Origin: Chara braunii
Lineage: Eukaryota; Streptophyta; Charophyceae; Charales; Characeae
NCBI GenBank assembly: GCA_003427395.1
Contig: BFEA01000364.1
Coordinates: forward strand, 1,568,306-1,600,086
DNA: 31,781 nt
Direction of reading: 5' to 3'
The position numbers and the translations under genes were made by a program. The notes under the pieces were generated by a model, which was not told the origin of the DNA, made no database searches, and saw only the letters and a list, made by a program, of their open reading frames with translations. Of this stretch, positions 19,525-30,049 are shown piece by piece. Within the stretch, counting starts at the first letter, position 1. Each line of letters starts with the position of its first letter.

Positions 19525-19832
19525 ACAGACAGCGAACCGGTGGTCATGGAAGTCGAAATCCGCTATCGAGTATGTAACAACTCACCTGCCTAATTCACCC
19601 AGCCCCGACGGATAGCGCTGCAGCCCGCGACATATGCTTGGCTATCGGGGCAATCCCGATTCCCTGGCGAATAGGAGAACGCAGGCCTTGTTGCAAAGCA
19701 GGCAGCGCGAAGCGGATCCCGAACTCCGCCCTTGCTGCAAACCAGGCGGCGCGAAGCGGATCCCAAAGCAGATGTTGCTGGTAGTAGCCAATATTCAAAC
19801 TAGAATTTCGAGGGCCAAAGTGGGGGCAGGTT
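19525..19832 (+). pseudogene. 25S rRNA fragment, plus strand
   Basis: The strings GGTGGTCATGGAAGTCGAAA, TGTAACAACTCACCTGCC, a TAGCGCTGCAG/CGGGGCAA region, GGTGGTAGTAGC-like and AATATTCAAACTAGAA follow one another as in plant 25S rRNA, with many substitutions. A 34-bp unit is duplicated in tandem at 19687-19720 and 19731-19764. The divergence and the abrupt end near 19832 mark it as a pseudogene. The identification rests on my memory of plant 25S sequence; alignment would settle it. Confidence 0.8.
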
Positions 19833-19837
19833 CTAGC

Positions 19838-20045
19838 CTTGGCGCTCCCACCACCCGTTTCGGGTCCCAAACGCATGCCCACACTCACACCTCTCTTGGC
19901 AGATGGCGGAGAACCACGCCACTCAGTTTTCTTCCGCCTCGTGGGCTAATCACCTGCCGGCTCGCACGTACGCTAAGCTCCTCGCCCCATGTTTTCAAAA
20001 CGGGCTGGACAGAGAAATTTCGTCAGCATCCCGTCGTGCGGGAAC
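19838..20045 (-). pseudogene. 25S rRNA fragment, minus strand
   Basis: Read on the minus strand, this matches a region lying 5' of the plus-strand fragment in 25S rRNA, around expansion segment D3. It shows GGGATGCTG, a CCCGTYTTGAAAACATGG-like string, TACGTGCGAG, GTGAGTGTGGGCATGC and GGGACCCGAAA in the expected order. It is diverged and in opposite orientation to its neighbour, so the pair cannot be one collapsed rRNA gene. A further short D3-like string may lie at 20080-20120. Confidence 0.7.
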
Positions 20046-20387
20046 CCATAGGCCTTAAACAAAAAGAGGCGAGCGCTCAAGGTCCTCGACTGTCATGACG
20101 ACCATTGAGCCTGGCATCGCGTCCGGACCACACCAAATGTCGGAGCTTACAAAAATTTAATACAACAAGTACTTAATATAGAATACAAACGAACGTCGTG
20201 GGTCCCGCTGGCCCGTGACGCCTCGCGCGCCTAGGCAGCGCACAGTTGTGCCCCACCGTCAACACCCCACGCCGCCACACGCATTTCTCCCCCTGACAAG
20301 AACCTATGCTCCTGCTCACATGCACGCCGTCAGACGGGCGACACCGCACTCGTGCGATTTGCAAAAAAAACACGCCATGGTACAACA
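20046..20387. other. Right end of the large insertion
   Basis: No gene seen. The final 252 bases (20136-20387) begin TGTCGGAGCTT and end TACAACA. They could be an independent LTR-like unit or just the element end. The last bases adjoin the CCGG at 20388-20391 inside the trihelix gene. Confidence 0.4.
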
Positions 20388-21518
20388 CCGGAACTTGAAG
20401 TTGTGCTCCTTCCTTTCTTCATTCGATAGCCGGAAGAAATCTGACCGGCCACTTGCATTCTGAAACCTCTGTATCTTCTTGTAGTTTTGGAAGATATTGT
20501 CCCACTTCTTCATGCAGTCATCCGCGTCTTTAGGCCTCCCCGCGTTCGCCATGCGCTTGGCAATGTCGTCCCACTTCCACTCCTTGGTCCGCATCCGCCC
20601 GTAATTGTGACCCAGATTGGCGAGGTGCATCTTTTGCTCCCGCTTGCATCTCACCAGTTGCATTTGCTCTTCCGGGGACCAGTACGTTGCAGACTTCCCG
20701 CCGTCGTCACAGACGCCACCTCCGCCCCCACGGCCAACAAATCGACCACAAACAGCACCCTTGCTACGTCCTCTCCCCCTCCCACCCGTCTTCCCCAAAG
20801 GCTGAATAGGAATGTCATCATCGTCCTCCCGTGCTTCCACGTCCTCCCTGAATCGTTCGTCCGCATCGTCACCGCCACCACCATCGTCCTCGCAGCCATC
20901 GCTGTGTGCCCGCATGTTTGACACTCCTCGTGTGATGTTCTCCACAGTGGGTGCTGGACGCACCGCTCGTCTGCACGTGCCGTTGTCCCTAAGGTCAGGT
21001 TGGGTCGGCGTTGTGCTTTTGGGCATCGAAGGACGTGCACCGCCGATGCGCACGGACCCGCCTGCGACTCCATTACGTGCGGGGAAGGTACTTGTCAATC
21101 GATCGGCGGACGGTGCACTTGATCCATGCTGCCGGCCTGTTGCCGATGGCCCGACACCGCCAGTAACGGACGCACCGCCACGAAGTGTGGACTGCTCTGT
21201 ATGTTGACTTCCAGATTATTAAACGCCACGTGGTGAAGGATCGGCGTCGATGATGAACGTGCGGCTCGGCTCCCTAGCGCTGCCTGAACACAACCCGAAC
21301 CGCAGATCAACTCCCCCATCGTCGTCATCTACCAAGCCTTGTTGCAGGAGTGTCGTGTACTTGCCGCGTCCGTTGCTTGCCGACCCGCCTGCGAGCACCG
21401 TCTGCGACAATAGCAGCGTCGACCCGCTGCCAAGAGGAAACGTTGGAAGTTCATCCCCCTCCGGCTCCTCGTCCGAAGGAGGCGGCGGCGTCTCCCACGA
21501 CGACAGATGGCAGTACAT
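20388..21518 (-). pseudogene. Trihelix (Myb/SANT-like) protein, N-terminal half
   Basis: Three frames make up this half. The first is 21518-21222 (MYCHLSSWETPPPPSDEEPE to DADPSP). The second runs from about 21225 to 21110 (NNLEVNIQSSPHF to VHRPPID). The third runs from about 21107 to 20388, with an acidic patch (EAREDDDDIPI), a Gly/Arg linker, and a Myb/SANT-like trihelix domain from YWSPEEQ through WKWDDIAKRMANAGRP and CMKKWDNIFQNYKKI to EHNFKFR. Two frameshifts, near 21225 and 21108, mark it as a pseudogene or a sequence with errors. The domain binds DNA in plant transcription factors and occurs in transposon-related proteins. The frame after Arg (CGG at 20388-20390) is foreign because the 6.9-kb insert starts there. 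Confidence 0.8.
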
Positions 21519-22194
21519 GGACGGGTCCTACCACCATGAAGGCTTCATCGTCGCATGTCTTCTTCCGCCCTCAACTACAGGCAGAACAACGCGTGCCTGC
21601 ATGCCCGTCATGGGACGTTCCTCTTGAAGCACATCGCCTTTCGTTGACGCCCTGCGCTTGCGATGTTGCTTTGACGGCCGGCACGACAAGCACACGTGGA
21701 GAAAGACGACAAAGAGGACGACGACCACAAGGAGCAGCAGCAGACGCAATCTCCTCTGCATATCTGCCATGAATTCGATGTCGACAGGCGACCTTGCACG
21801 TGACGTCCTGATCAACTTTCTCCTCGCATGCCTGCGGACAAGGCCGCTGGACCTTCATATGCCGTCGAACGGCAGCGAAGACGACAAACATTGGCGCCTG
21901 CGATTAAAAAAGCGACCGTTGGCGCCCACGCCGCCTCCGTGTGTCGTCGTGTGCACGTCTGCGGACTCCTCTGTTGGCCGCACCCGAGCCAACGGTCTGC
22001 AACGGCCACCCGCCTGGCCACGCTTCGCCCTGCGCGCTCCACCCCACTGGCCAACGGTTACCAGTGGGGGCCGTTGCCGTCGTTGACCGACAGAAAACCT
22101 CCGATGTCCGCCCGCGAACCCGACGGATCTCTCCTGGACCAACGCCTCCGTGTCTTCGGTGCCATTCTCGCGACGCGACGACTCCGTGAAATGC
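21519..22194. other. Upstream flank of the trihelix gene
   Basis: Open frames on both strands with no recognisable motif. A perfect 9-bp inverted repeat (CCCCACTGG/CCAGTGGGG) lies at 22042-22069. A promoter is expected here for the minus-strand gene, but I could not identify a convincing TATA box. Confidence 0.35.
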
Positions 22195-22197
22195 GGG

Positions 22198-22328
22198 AAT
22201 CCTAAATTTTTCAGTAGGTCCGGGGCTACTGGAAAATTTAGGACGATTTGGCTGGGGAATCCTAAATCTTTTAGGACGAGTCTTAACGCCGTTTTCACAT
22301 TTTCGATTCCCGCGTCAGATTTAGGATT
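22198..22328. mobile_element. Small TIR-like repeat with strong hairpin
   Basis: The segment starts AATCCTAAAT and ends ATTTAGGATT (10-bp inverted ends). Inside is an 18-bp hairpin with one mismatch (22200-22217 with 22226-22243, 8-base loop) and a second smaller TCCTAAA/TTTAGGA palindrome near 22260. Another AATCCTAAA lies just outside at 22346. It resembles a MITE of about 130 bp; no target duplication is clear. Confidence 0.45.
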
Positions 22329-22597
22329 GCGTGCAACCAAGACGCAATCCTAAAAGCAGGAACTTTTGGAGTGTCTAACATGACCCTTTCTCTCCACTCT
22401 TCACTGTATCTCCATTGACCAACAGTTATAGACTCCACCAATCCGTTTCTCTCGTTGAAGCTTGTCGGTCTGTCCTTTCCTAGTGACATTCGGGAAGGAG
22501 ATAGGGAGGTCTTGATAGCTCAGAACCTTCCTATCTCTACTTCTTAGACTTCGAGACTCTGCGTCAGCCTAAATCTCGGCTTGACTACCGTACGAAA

Positions 22598-25500
22598 CTA
22601 TGTTATCCATTTAGCAATTATCAGTTTCTCATATGGGGAGATTGAAGCCAGAAAGTCTTTCTTGGTCCAGGCCTTTCGAAACCAGTGTAGGCCTCTGGCA
22701 GCCCTTTGCTTCGATCTCCTCCAATCTGTCAGAATCGTCAGTCTCAGCGTCGACTTCACCATCTTGGTCTGGTGCTGGATTGACTATGTCTCGTTCCTAA
22801 AAACCATTGCATTGCGGGCATTCCAGATTGTCTTCAATAGAATTCCCCTACATACCAGGGCCATGTATCCCCAATCTCCCATTAGATTAGCTTTGGCAGG
22901 AGGACAGGCGGAGAGGATCCAGTCATCTGTCCACTCCCACTTCTCCCCCCCTCCCTCCTCCCACTGCAACTTCCACCACATCCACAACTCGTCTGCCAGC
23001 GGACAACAGACCCACAGATGGTATGTGGCTTCCCATCCCCAATTGCACCTTTTACAAGTCACCGTGAGATCCATCCCTTTCTTATTAAGCCAAAGGGTTG
23101 AAGCCGTTACCGACATGGACTGTAGCCACATTAGGCTAGCTTGTCTTTGTGAGGGAATCCGCTTTAGCAGTCTCCACAACTTGCAGAAGTCCGACGGCTA
23201 TTTATCATTATCCCCTTGTCCTTTCTGGTATCTGTGCAAGGCCACCGCTTGAGGGCTGGGTTTTTTAAGCCGACGCTGAGCCGCTCCAATCTTGGACGTG
23301 TACTGTATTAATGGAACCGTTTTACCCTGTGGGAGTTTCCACCTGAAGAGGGTGGGCTTCACTCGAAATTATGAGGCCAGACCTTTTAGGAGTGCTCTGC
23401 GTTTGGGCTTCGAGTGTGAGTTATCCAGAACACGGACTTCCACCATCTCCGATGTAGATGGTAGCGATATTTCCTTGTCCCTGAGCAGCTCCGTTCCATC
23501 CTTTAGTCGGTTGCCCAACTTCCACTGTTCCAGCTTCATACCGTGTGGCAGATCTGGCCCGAGTACTCTCAGTACTTTGCTTGGGTCCTGAGAATGGGCC
23601 AGCCGGATTCCCATAGTGTGCTCCGTACTCCCCTTAAGGAGATCAGTCCAATGTATGGGAAGGGCCGCTATCAGCTCTGCGTAGTGCTCCTCCAACTTGT
23701 GTAGTCTTGGTAGTTTCCTTCGGAGTTTCTCGGTTAGGAGCCACCCTTGCTCCTGCGTGTCCCATATATGTTTCACCACGAAGACTCCTTTTTCCGTCCA
23801 TTGACGGGCAAAGTTGCCCCTTTTCCCGTTTGTCGCAAACGGAAGCCCATAAGGCCGGTTTATCAGAGGATTGTCGAAAAGGCACAGATTCATAACTTCT
23901 AATTTTGTCTCTGGATCTTTGATCAGGCCAGGTTTGATTTTATTACAGGCTGTCAGCACCCCGGACCAGACACTGGAGTTCACTTTTCTTCTTGAGAAGT
24001 TGGACTGTAGTATGCAGGACCAGACATTGGCCTCGTCCACCAGAGACCAATCTCTTTTGAGTATATACTCTGCTAAGTACATCCATTGTTTCCGCTCCGT
24101 CCCCAGGCTGGCTGCGATCAACCATTTGGCCAGGAGAGCGATGTTCTGGTCCCTCTGATCCAACAGGCCCAGGCCGCCTTGGTCCCTGGGCAGAGTGATC
24201 AGTTCCCAAGCTACCTTGGGAATGAAGCCCTGTTCCTCCACTGCCGTAGGCTTCCATAGATAACGCGAAGCCGCCCTTTTGACTGTTGAGTAGGCCTTAT
24301 CTCCCAAATAGTGCACAGATAGTGGAAACCACAAAATTGAAAACGTTGTTGATGTCAGCACTAGGGCTCGGCCAAATAATGATAGCTTGTGGCTCCTCAC
24401 CCAGCCAAAGATTATTGAGCAAACTTTATCCTGCAGGATCTTGTCTCGAGCTTGTGAGCAATTTGAGGTGGACACCTGGACACCCAACAGTCTTTCGGAG
24501 CTTTTGGCGGGGACGCCTCTAAGGCCCCAATTTACACAAATAGAATATGGGGGTGGTATAAGATATACCGATTTATCCCAGTTAATAGATGCCTCTGATA
24601 GGTAGCAATATTCATCTTAAACTAATCTGAGTTCGGTAAAGGAGGCTTGGGTGTTCTCACATGCTACTGTGAGGTCGTCTGCGATGGCTCCCCCAATCCT
24701 CTAATCGTTGGGTTATGTCTAATATTATCAAATAGTACCTCCAGTTGGAGGACGAAGAGAAGGGGGGCCAGGGGACAACCCTGGCATAGCGAGCGGGTCA
24801 ACTTAAATTCCTCCGACAGTTTCCCATTGACCAGAACCACTGAAACTGCTTCAGTGTACATTGCCTTCACGCATTGCATGAAGAAGGGGTAAAAACCCAT
24901 CCTTTTCAGCATGGTCATGACAAAGGACCAACCTACCTTGTCGACGCCTTCTCCATATCGAGTAGAAAAACGGCGATTTCTCTTTTTTCAGCTGCAATGA
25001 CTTCGATGGCCTGCAGTGTGGTCATTATGTTATAAAAAATGGATCGGCCTTTGACGAACGCCCCTTGCTCCGGGCCAATGATGTTGGGGAGATATTGGGC
25101 TAGCCTGATGGCTTGTGCTTTGGCCAATATCTTATAGGTCATGTTTAACACTGAGATAGGTCGGTAATTTCTGACCTCAGATTTGCTTTCTTTTTTATAT
25201 ATTAGCGAGATGTATCCTTTTAGGAAGCCGGCCGGTAGCGCACCATATGTCCTCACATTTTTGTAAATATCACATAGGAATGGACCGAAGTCCTCCCAAC
25301 ATTCCACGAATAGCTCAACAGGGAGCCCATCCAAGCCCGGGATTTTTCCACTGACCATTTGTTTCGCTGCTCTCCCGAGTTCATCCACTGCGAAGGATTC
25401 TTCTAGTGCTTGGGCTGCCCTTGAGGGAATACACACTCTGAATCGGTCCCAAAACGCACCGCTGTGTGACAGGTCTGAGTCAAAAGAGTCGAAAGGACGT

Positions 25501-26800
25501 CTTCTAGACACAATATCACTGAAATATTCGAAAGCGAAAACACACATTGATTCTGTGTCAGTGGCTAACGGCGAGTTGATGGCAAATGGGTGTGTTAGTT
25601 CTTTGATTAGGGATTTAGATTGTCTGAGTATTAAGGAGCGGAAAGAAAGATTGGTCATCCTATCATAGTCTATTATCCCTCTAAGTCTTAAGCAATCAAG
25701 CCACTTAGTCTGTCTGCAAACTTCCAATTTTTCTAGTTCCGTCAAAAGTGTTTTTCTTTTTTCATACCAGAAAAAATATGAGAACGGGTCGCCACCCATT
25801 TCTCTCTCTGCTTGTTCTATATCCATTCTGAGTTTTTTCTCCGTCCACGATCGAGATGATGCCTTCATCCTGGAAAAGTTGATTAGTGTGGCTCTAATGA
25901 TATTGATTCCCACGTCCGCCCGTTCTAGTTGATCGTCGAAGAGATCCTTCGAGTTTTTCCAACATTTCATTTGGTCAGAGACCCAATTTTTAATGCCTTC
26001 GTCTTTCAATATATTCGTATAAGCCGGAAGGGGGGGTTTTCTTTTTCCACGATGTCTTCCGCCACTGTGTCCATCAACACAGGATAGTGGTCTGAGAGTG
26101 ACTCCACTACCACCTCCGACCAGCAGCATCGGTCTCATACCAACCCTCTTGCCAAAGTGTAGTCCAACTGGCTGCAGAGAGGTTGGGACCTTTTAGTTGG
26201 GCATGGGCCATACCATGTAAGCCCGTTCGTATCTGGATTTAGCATTCTGAACACGTCAGTTAGGGACTTGGCATCCATAAAGTTGGTAAGCGATTCCGCA
26301 TCCTCCCTCGGAGAGTGTCTAGAGAGGGAGTCCAAGCCTGGGATCATGATGGTGTTCAAGTCACCCAGGACTAACAGGTTCTCGGTATCAGGAACATACT
26401 TTGGGAGGTTTGCCAGGAATTCGATACGTACTTTTAGTTCCATAGGTGCATATATCGACATAACAACCAATTCCTCGTGGCCTAGTTGGAACTTGATCCA
26501 CGCGATACCGCCCTCCGAATCTGAGTAGGAGTCCAGGGTAGTAATATTTAAGTTTTTATCTATTAAGATCGCCACGCCACCAAAGGTACCTACCGCACGG
26601 GACCATACTTGTGGCCCGTCCTAGAAGGCTGCTGCTTCTTTGATCTTATCGCTGTTCAACTTAGTTTCCTGTAAACCCAAAATCTGGATATTATTAGACT
26701 GGACCCATGATTTGATCCTAGATGTTTTAAATTTACGGTTGGTTTCACCTATACCACGCACATTCCACGAAGAAACACGTATTTTAGGAGGACGAACCAT
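22598..26800 (-). pseudogene. LINE ORF2: endonuclease, reverse transcriptase, zf-RVT-like end
   Basis: Start ATG at 26798-26800 (MVRPPKIRVSSWNVRGIG). Endonuclease motifs: SSWNVRG, LGLQETK, LVLGDLN, QLDYTLARG and SDHYPV, with a TAG at 26621-26623 and a TGA at 26135-26137. A frameshift at the C run near 26030 leads to RT: GKIPGLDGLPVEL, FLKGYISLIYKKES, NYRPISVLN, QGAFVKGRSI and FLLDMEKA. There are one-base shifts near 24947 and 24690, then AIADDLTV (catalytic ADD box intact) and a TAA at 24617-24619. The C-terminal region (24487-23369) carries SRYLWK and GGLGLLDQRDQNIALLAKW. The last part (23179-22784) holds a Cys/His-rich zf-RVT-like segment (CKRCNWG, YHLWVCC). A TAG at 22784-22786 is followed in frame by about 60 residues ending at 22598. 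Confidence 0.88.
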
Positions 26801-26894
26801 TTGTCCTCCTGCTGCCGTTTAATTGGATATGGCATGTATCAGAAACTGGAATTGTGGCTGCCTGAATAGGTTATAGCCATCAACTCCCACTATT

Positions 26895-27626
26895 TCAGAT
26901 AGTCACAAGCAGGTTGCACATATTTTCCTTGGACAGGCGCTCCTGGATCCCCAGGTGCTTAATCCATTCTGTAATGACTGTTCCATTTCTCCCCGCTGGT
27001 AGCTGAAGTGCAACTACCGCTTCAGATTGGTTCCCCAGGAATTCCTGGAGCCTGGAGGAGTATCCAGTGCACTCGCAAGTCGCACCACCGTTCAAAAGAA
27101 TCCATGATATTTTTAATTCTTACTAGTGCGATGTGAAATGCCATAGGGGCCCCTTTCTCCTTCAACGAAAGATATCGATTTATTTTTAGGTAGGGGAGAG
27201 GGGCCACAAAAGCTATGTGATGCAGAACATGCCTCTTTATCAGCTCCCCCACCTCCTCTTCAGCCGGAGAGGAAGTAAGAATTGCTTTACTACCTCTTTT
27301 GTCTTGTCAGCTCGTGATAGTGTTTCCATAGGTTTAGCGTACGAAAGCACCTTTCGAGAGGATTGATGGATGTAGCTGCGTTTACGGCTGAGGGAGGATT
27401 CTCCCTGTGACGATCCGGGTGATATATCTTTCGTTTCCTCTCTTGTCGTCTCGACCCCGGACGCATCATTCCTTTTGACATTTTTAGCTGGGGATCCTCC
27501 AGCTTCCGGGCTTCGCAGCTGAGTGCTGCTCAGCTTTCGAAGTGGGACGGGTCTGCCGATCTCAAGCATCAACATCTCTTTGGACGCAGAGGCCGCCTGG
27601 GGGGGACCCAGGACGGCATCCTCCAT
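26895..27626 (-). pseudogene. LINE ORF1-like region
   Basis: Three overlapping frames follow one another: 27626-27240 (start MEDAVLGPPQAAS, Ser/Lys-rich), about 27260-27025 (EEVGELIKRHVLHHIAFVAP, LSLKEKGAPMAFHI), and about 27060-26895 (EFLGNQSEAVVALQLPAGRN). This fits one protein broken by two frameshifts upstream of ORF2, as in plant LINEs. No CCHC knuckle or RRM was recognised, so the assignment rests on position and charge. Confidence 0.55.
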
Positions 27627-27725
27627 CCTCGGATCATTCTACCGTTCCCTGTTGACCGTGGTATCTGGGTGACCTTTCCCAGAGAGATATTTTCCTGAAA
27701 TGAAAACATCGGATTGCAGTATTTA

Positions 27726-28055
27726 ACAGCCATTTCGTCAAAACGGACATATTATATTTTTTGAACGAAATCAACACTGACTTTTTTTGCCAAAATCCGA
27801 TCAGAATTTTTTGCTCCTAGAACGCCGGACCCTCTACATGAACCTGGTCTATGGTTGAGACCAAATAATTTTATTATTATTATTATTATTATTTTTTATC
27901 TGGTCTCAACCATAGACCAGGTTCATGCAGGGGGTCCGGCGTTCTGGGAATGCCGGACCCCCAGGAGCAAAAAATTCCGACCAGATTTTGGCAAAAAAAG
28001 TCGGTTTTTATTTCGCTCAAAAAATATAATATGTCCGTTTTTACGAAATGGCTGT
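27726..28055. mobile_element. Foldback element with ~140-bp arms, TA-flanked
   Basis: The sequence begins ACAGCCATTTCG and ends CGAAATGGCTGT. The arms (27726-27866 and 27897-28055) match over nearly their whole length around an ATT-rich centre of about 30 bases. Both ends are flanked by TA (27724-27725 and 28056-28057), as expected for Tc1/mariner-type insertion. The right arm has an extra 22-base segment that forms a nested palindrome (GGGGGTCCGGC/GCCGGACCCCC). The arms would fold into a very long hairpin and have no open frame. Confidence 0.85.
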
Positions 28056-28056
28056 T

Positions 28057-28947
28057 ATTTCGTAAATTCGTCCAGTGTCCAGTTTTCGCTGTCAATCCTG
28101 ATTTCCTCATGACTAGTTACCTTCTGCTCGTGAGGGTCATTCAAGGTGGTTCCAAGCACACCTAAGATGTCTTCGTCCAACTGCTCCTCACTTTTCAGGG
28201 CCTCGTACTCCCTATCCCTGTGTGATACTTCTTCATTGGTCCCCTTCTCCTCTAATAGCCCTTCCTCTGCTCCCGGTTCTGCAGGGGATTGCTTGTCTTC
28301 CTCACGTGCCCTTTCCTTCTTGGCCGCCGGACTATCTTTGGGGAGAAATTATGTCTCCCCATCTTGATCCTCGGCTTCCCCTTCCCCATCCTTTGTTTCT
28401 TCTACCCTCTCCGGTGACCTGTCTCCTTGACTACTTTCTCTATCTTCCCCCACTTTCTCTTCTTCCTCTTTCTCTTTCTCTTTCTCTTTCTCCTCATCCT
28501 CCTCTTCGTCCTTTCCCTCTTTATCTCCATCCTCGCCATTCCCTTTTCCATCTTCTGTTCCATTATCCCCCTCCGAGGTCTCCTTTCCTTGATCGCTTTC
28601 GTTATCCTCCTCCTTTTCCTCTTCCTCCTCTTCCTCCTCCTCGTCCTCATCGTCGTCATCGCGTTCCTCTCAATCAGTGTCTTTCCTCTCTTCTTCGTCG
28701 TCTTCGTCCACCCTTTCCTTCCTCGTCCCATCCTCTTGTTCTGATTCATCTTCCTCCTCTTCGTCCTCATCCGTCTCCCTCTCACTTTTGGAGATCTCCA
28801 TCTCCTTATCCTTATTTCCATAAGAGTCTTCATCCTCCTCCTCCTCCACTACCGTATCCTTTTCCGTCCCTTTCTCCAGGGGGTGGTGTGATGTTTTTCC
28901 CCCTCCTCCAACTCCGTGCTCAAGCACCTGGCGACTATACTGCACGG
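28057..28947 (-). pseudogene. Glu/Asp-rich reading frame with two in-frame stops
   Basis: One minus frame runs from the edge of the large element (VQYSRQVLEHGVGGGG) through a long Glu/Asp/Lys-rich stretch to about 28057, ending ENWTLDEFTK with a TAA at the foldback insertion. It is interrupted only by a TGA near 28672 and a TAA near 28350. Composition alone would allow many open codons, but the non-repetitive ends (for example LDEDILGVLGTTLNDPHEQK) look protein-like. It could be a host gene, a retroelement gag or a LINE ORF1 extension. Function unknown. Confidence 0.45.
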
Positions 28948-29524
28948 TGTCGAGCGCATCGGTCCGGCACCGCACCAGGGCAGCGCGGGACCCTCCCAGC
29001 CGCGTCACGCAGGAATTGGTTTTAAATCCTTCGTCGCAATGCACATGGAGCTTCCTTAAGCCGCTCCGTCCGAGTGCGCCAGCCATACCTCTCGCGAGCC
29101 CCTACGACAGGATAAGGCCTACGCGAGGCACAACTTACCTCCACCTTACGGGAGCTGTCACCTCCCTTCGGTGGGCGTATCCCCACCGAGCTACCAGTCC
29201 ACAGTACGAAAGCTAATCAGTTGCAATCGCAGAGGTGGACCAGCCGAGGGCGTTTCTTGTTCGCTGTAGCATAGGGGGTAAGCGTGGTAATACGCTTCTA
29301 TCGAACCCGCACGCGAACCGACATTTTGGGGGGCTAAGGTCCCAAGCGCAACTTGTCGTCGGTCGACTAGCACGCATCCCACACACCACGCACACACCAC
29401 TTTACGAACACAAAAATAAAACCCTCACAGACTCATACGAGACAACACAATATAAATAACGTGACAACGCTCCTAGCCCCTCGGTAGCCGCCCCATAACT
29501 TCCTGATACGGAAATCGGATAGGC

Positions 29525-29876
29525 GTCGCGCGCGAGACTTTAATATAAATTTGTGCGGACGCAGGGCTATCGCATATCGACTCGCAATGCAAACGTGTGC
29601 AAGCAGTCGCAATGAAGACGTACTGTATGGTACCCATACTCACGCGATCCTTGTTAATCGTGAGGGTCGCGTTCGACTTTCAAGTGTCGGCTGACACGCG
29701 CCTTGAGGGTTAATCTCTCGACGCTGGACAACTGCCATGCGCGGTTGAAGACCACACCCTCTTTTGCCCCTGTGTAGAGGGGTTGAGTAGACAGCTTTAA
29801 GCTGTCGTGGCGGCCGAACATCAAGGGGTTTGACTTTGACGGTTGCCACGGACTATAACGTCCAACTATAAAAACT
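29525..29876 (+). ncRNA. TATA-led structured domain, copy B1 (candidate RNA)
   Basis: TATAAA at 29544-29549, then hairpins homologous to those in copy A with changed arms: CCCC/GGGG around TGTGTAGA at 29767-29782 (CACT/AGTG in A) and GACAGCT/AGCTGTC at 29790-29806 (CACAGGT/ACCTGTG in A). The GACACT/AGTGTC palindrome is degenerate here. The domain ends with GTCCAAC near 29866. No RNA family is recognised. Confidence 0.45.
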
Positions 29877-30049
29877 CCAAAGAGCAAAAAAATAAGGAAT
29901 AGGCCGAAGGTTCCCCGCCTAGTAAACAAAATCATAGCTCTGGGGTACCCTCCCTTCTTCGCGCGGCGTTGGCGGCCTATAACAATCTCAAACATCCGTC
30001 CATATGTGTCGGTCCCTTTGTAATCCCATACTCTTTACACACTAGGGTG

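Larger units (their letters stand above)
13485..20387 (+). mobile_element. 6.9-kb non-coding insertion built of repeats and hairpins (copy A)
   Basis: The insert lies exactly between the two halves of the trihelix gene and is flanked by CCGG at 13481-13484 and 20388-20391. Its plus-strand ends are TGTCGAGCGC and GGTACAACA, giving a 5'-TG...CA-3' outline with a short TGT/ACA inverted terminus. A second copy with the same left end begins at 28948. I found no protein domain inside. Contents in order: left conserved block, TATA-led hairpin domain, 122-bp array, hairpin array, hairpin-rich segment, 25S rRNA fragments and an AT-rich right end. It could be a very large solo LTR, a deletion derivative of an LTR element, or a composite of nested insertions. 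Confidence 0.6.
22598..27626 (-). mobile_element. Degenerate LINE (non-LTR retrotransposon)
   Basis: On the minus strand an ORF1-like region (27626-26895) precedes an ORF2 with an APE-type endonuclease, reverse transcriptase and a C-terminal zf-RVT-like part. The span is about 5 kb plus untranslated ends. Multiple frameshifts and stops make it inactive. The 3' end, poly(A) and target-site duplication were not identified. The 5' end may reach the foldback element at 27726. Confidence 0.88.

Noticed and set aside
13485-20387. Reading the 6.9-kb insert as a spliceosomal intron of the trihelix gene
   Set aside because: On the minus strand a GT could be placed at the 5' edge, but no AG precedes the ATGCAG start of the second half in the required phase. 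The left end recurs at 28948 as a dispersed repeat.
20136-20387. A 252-bp LTR (TG...CA) on the minus strand followed by a primer-binding site
   Set aside because: No second copy of this sequence is found at the other end of the insert, and the following bases do not match a tRNA 3' end that I can recognise.
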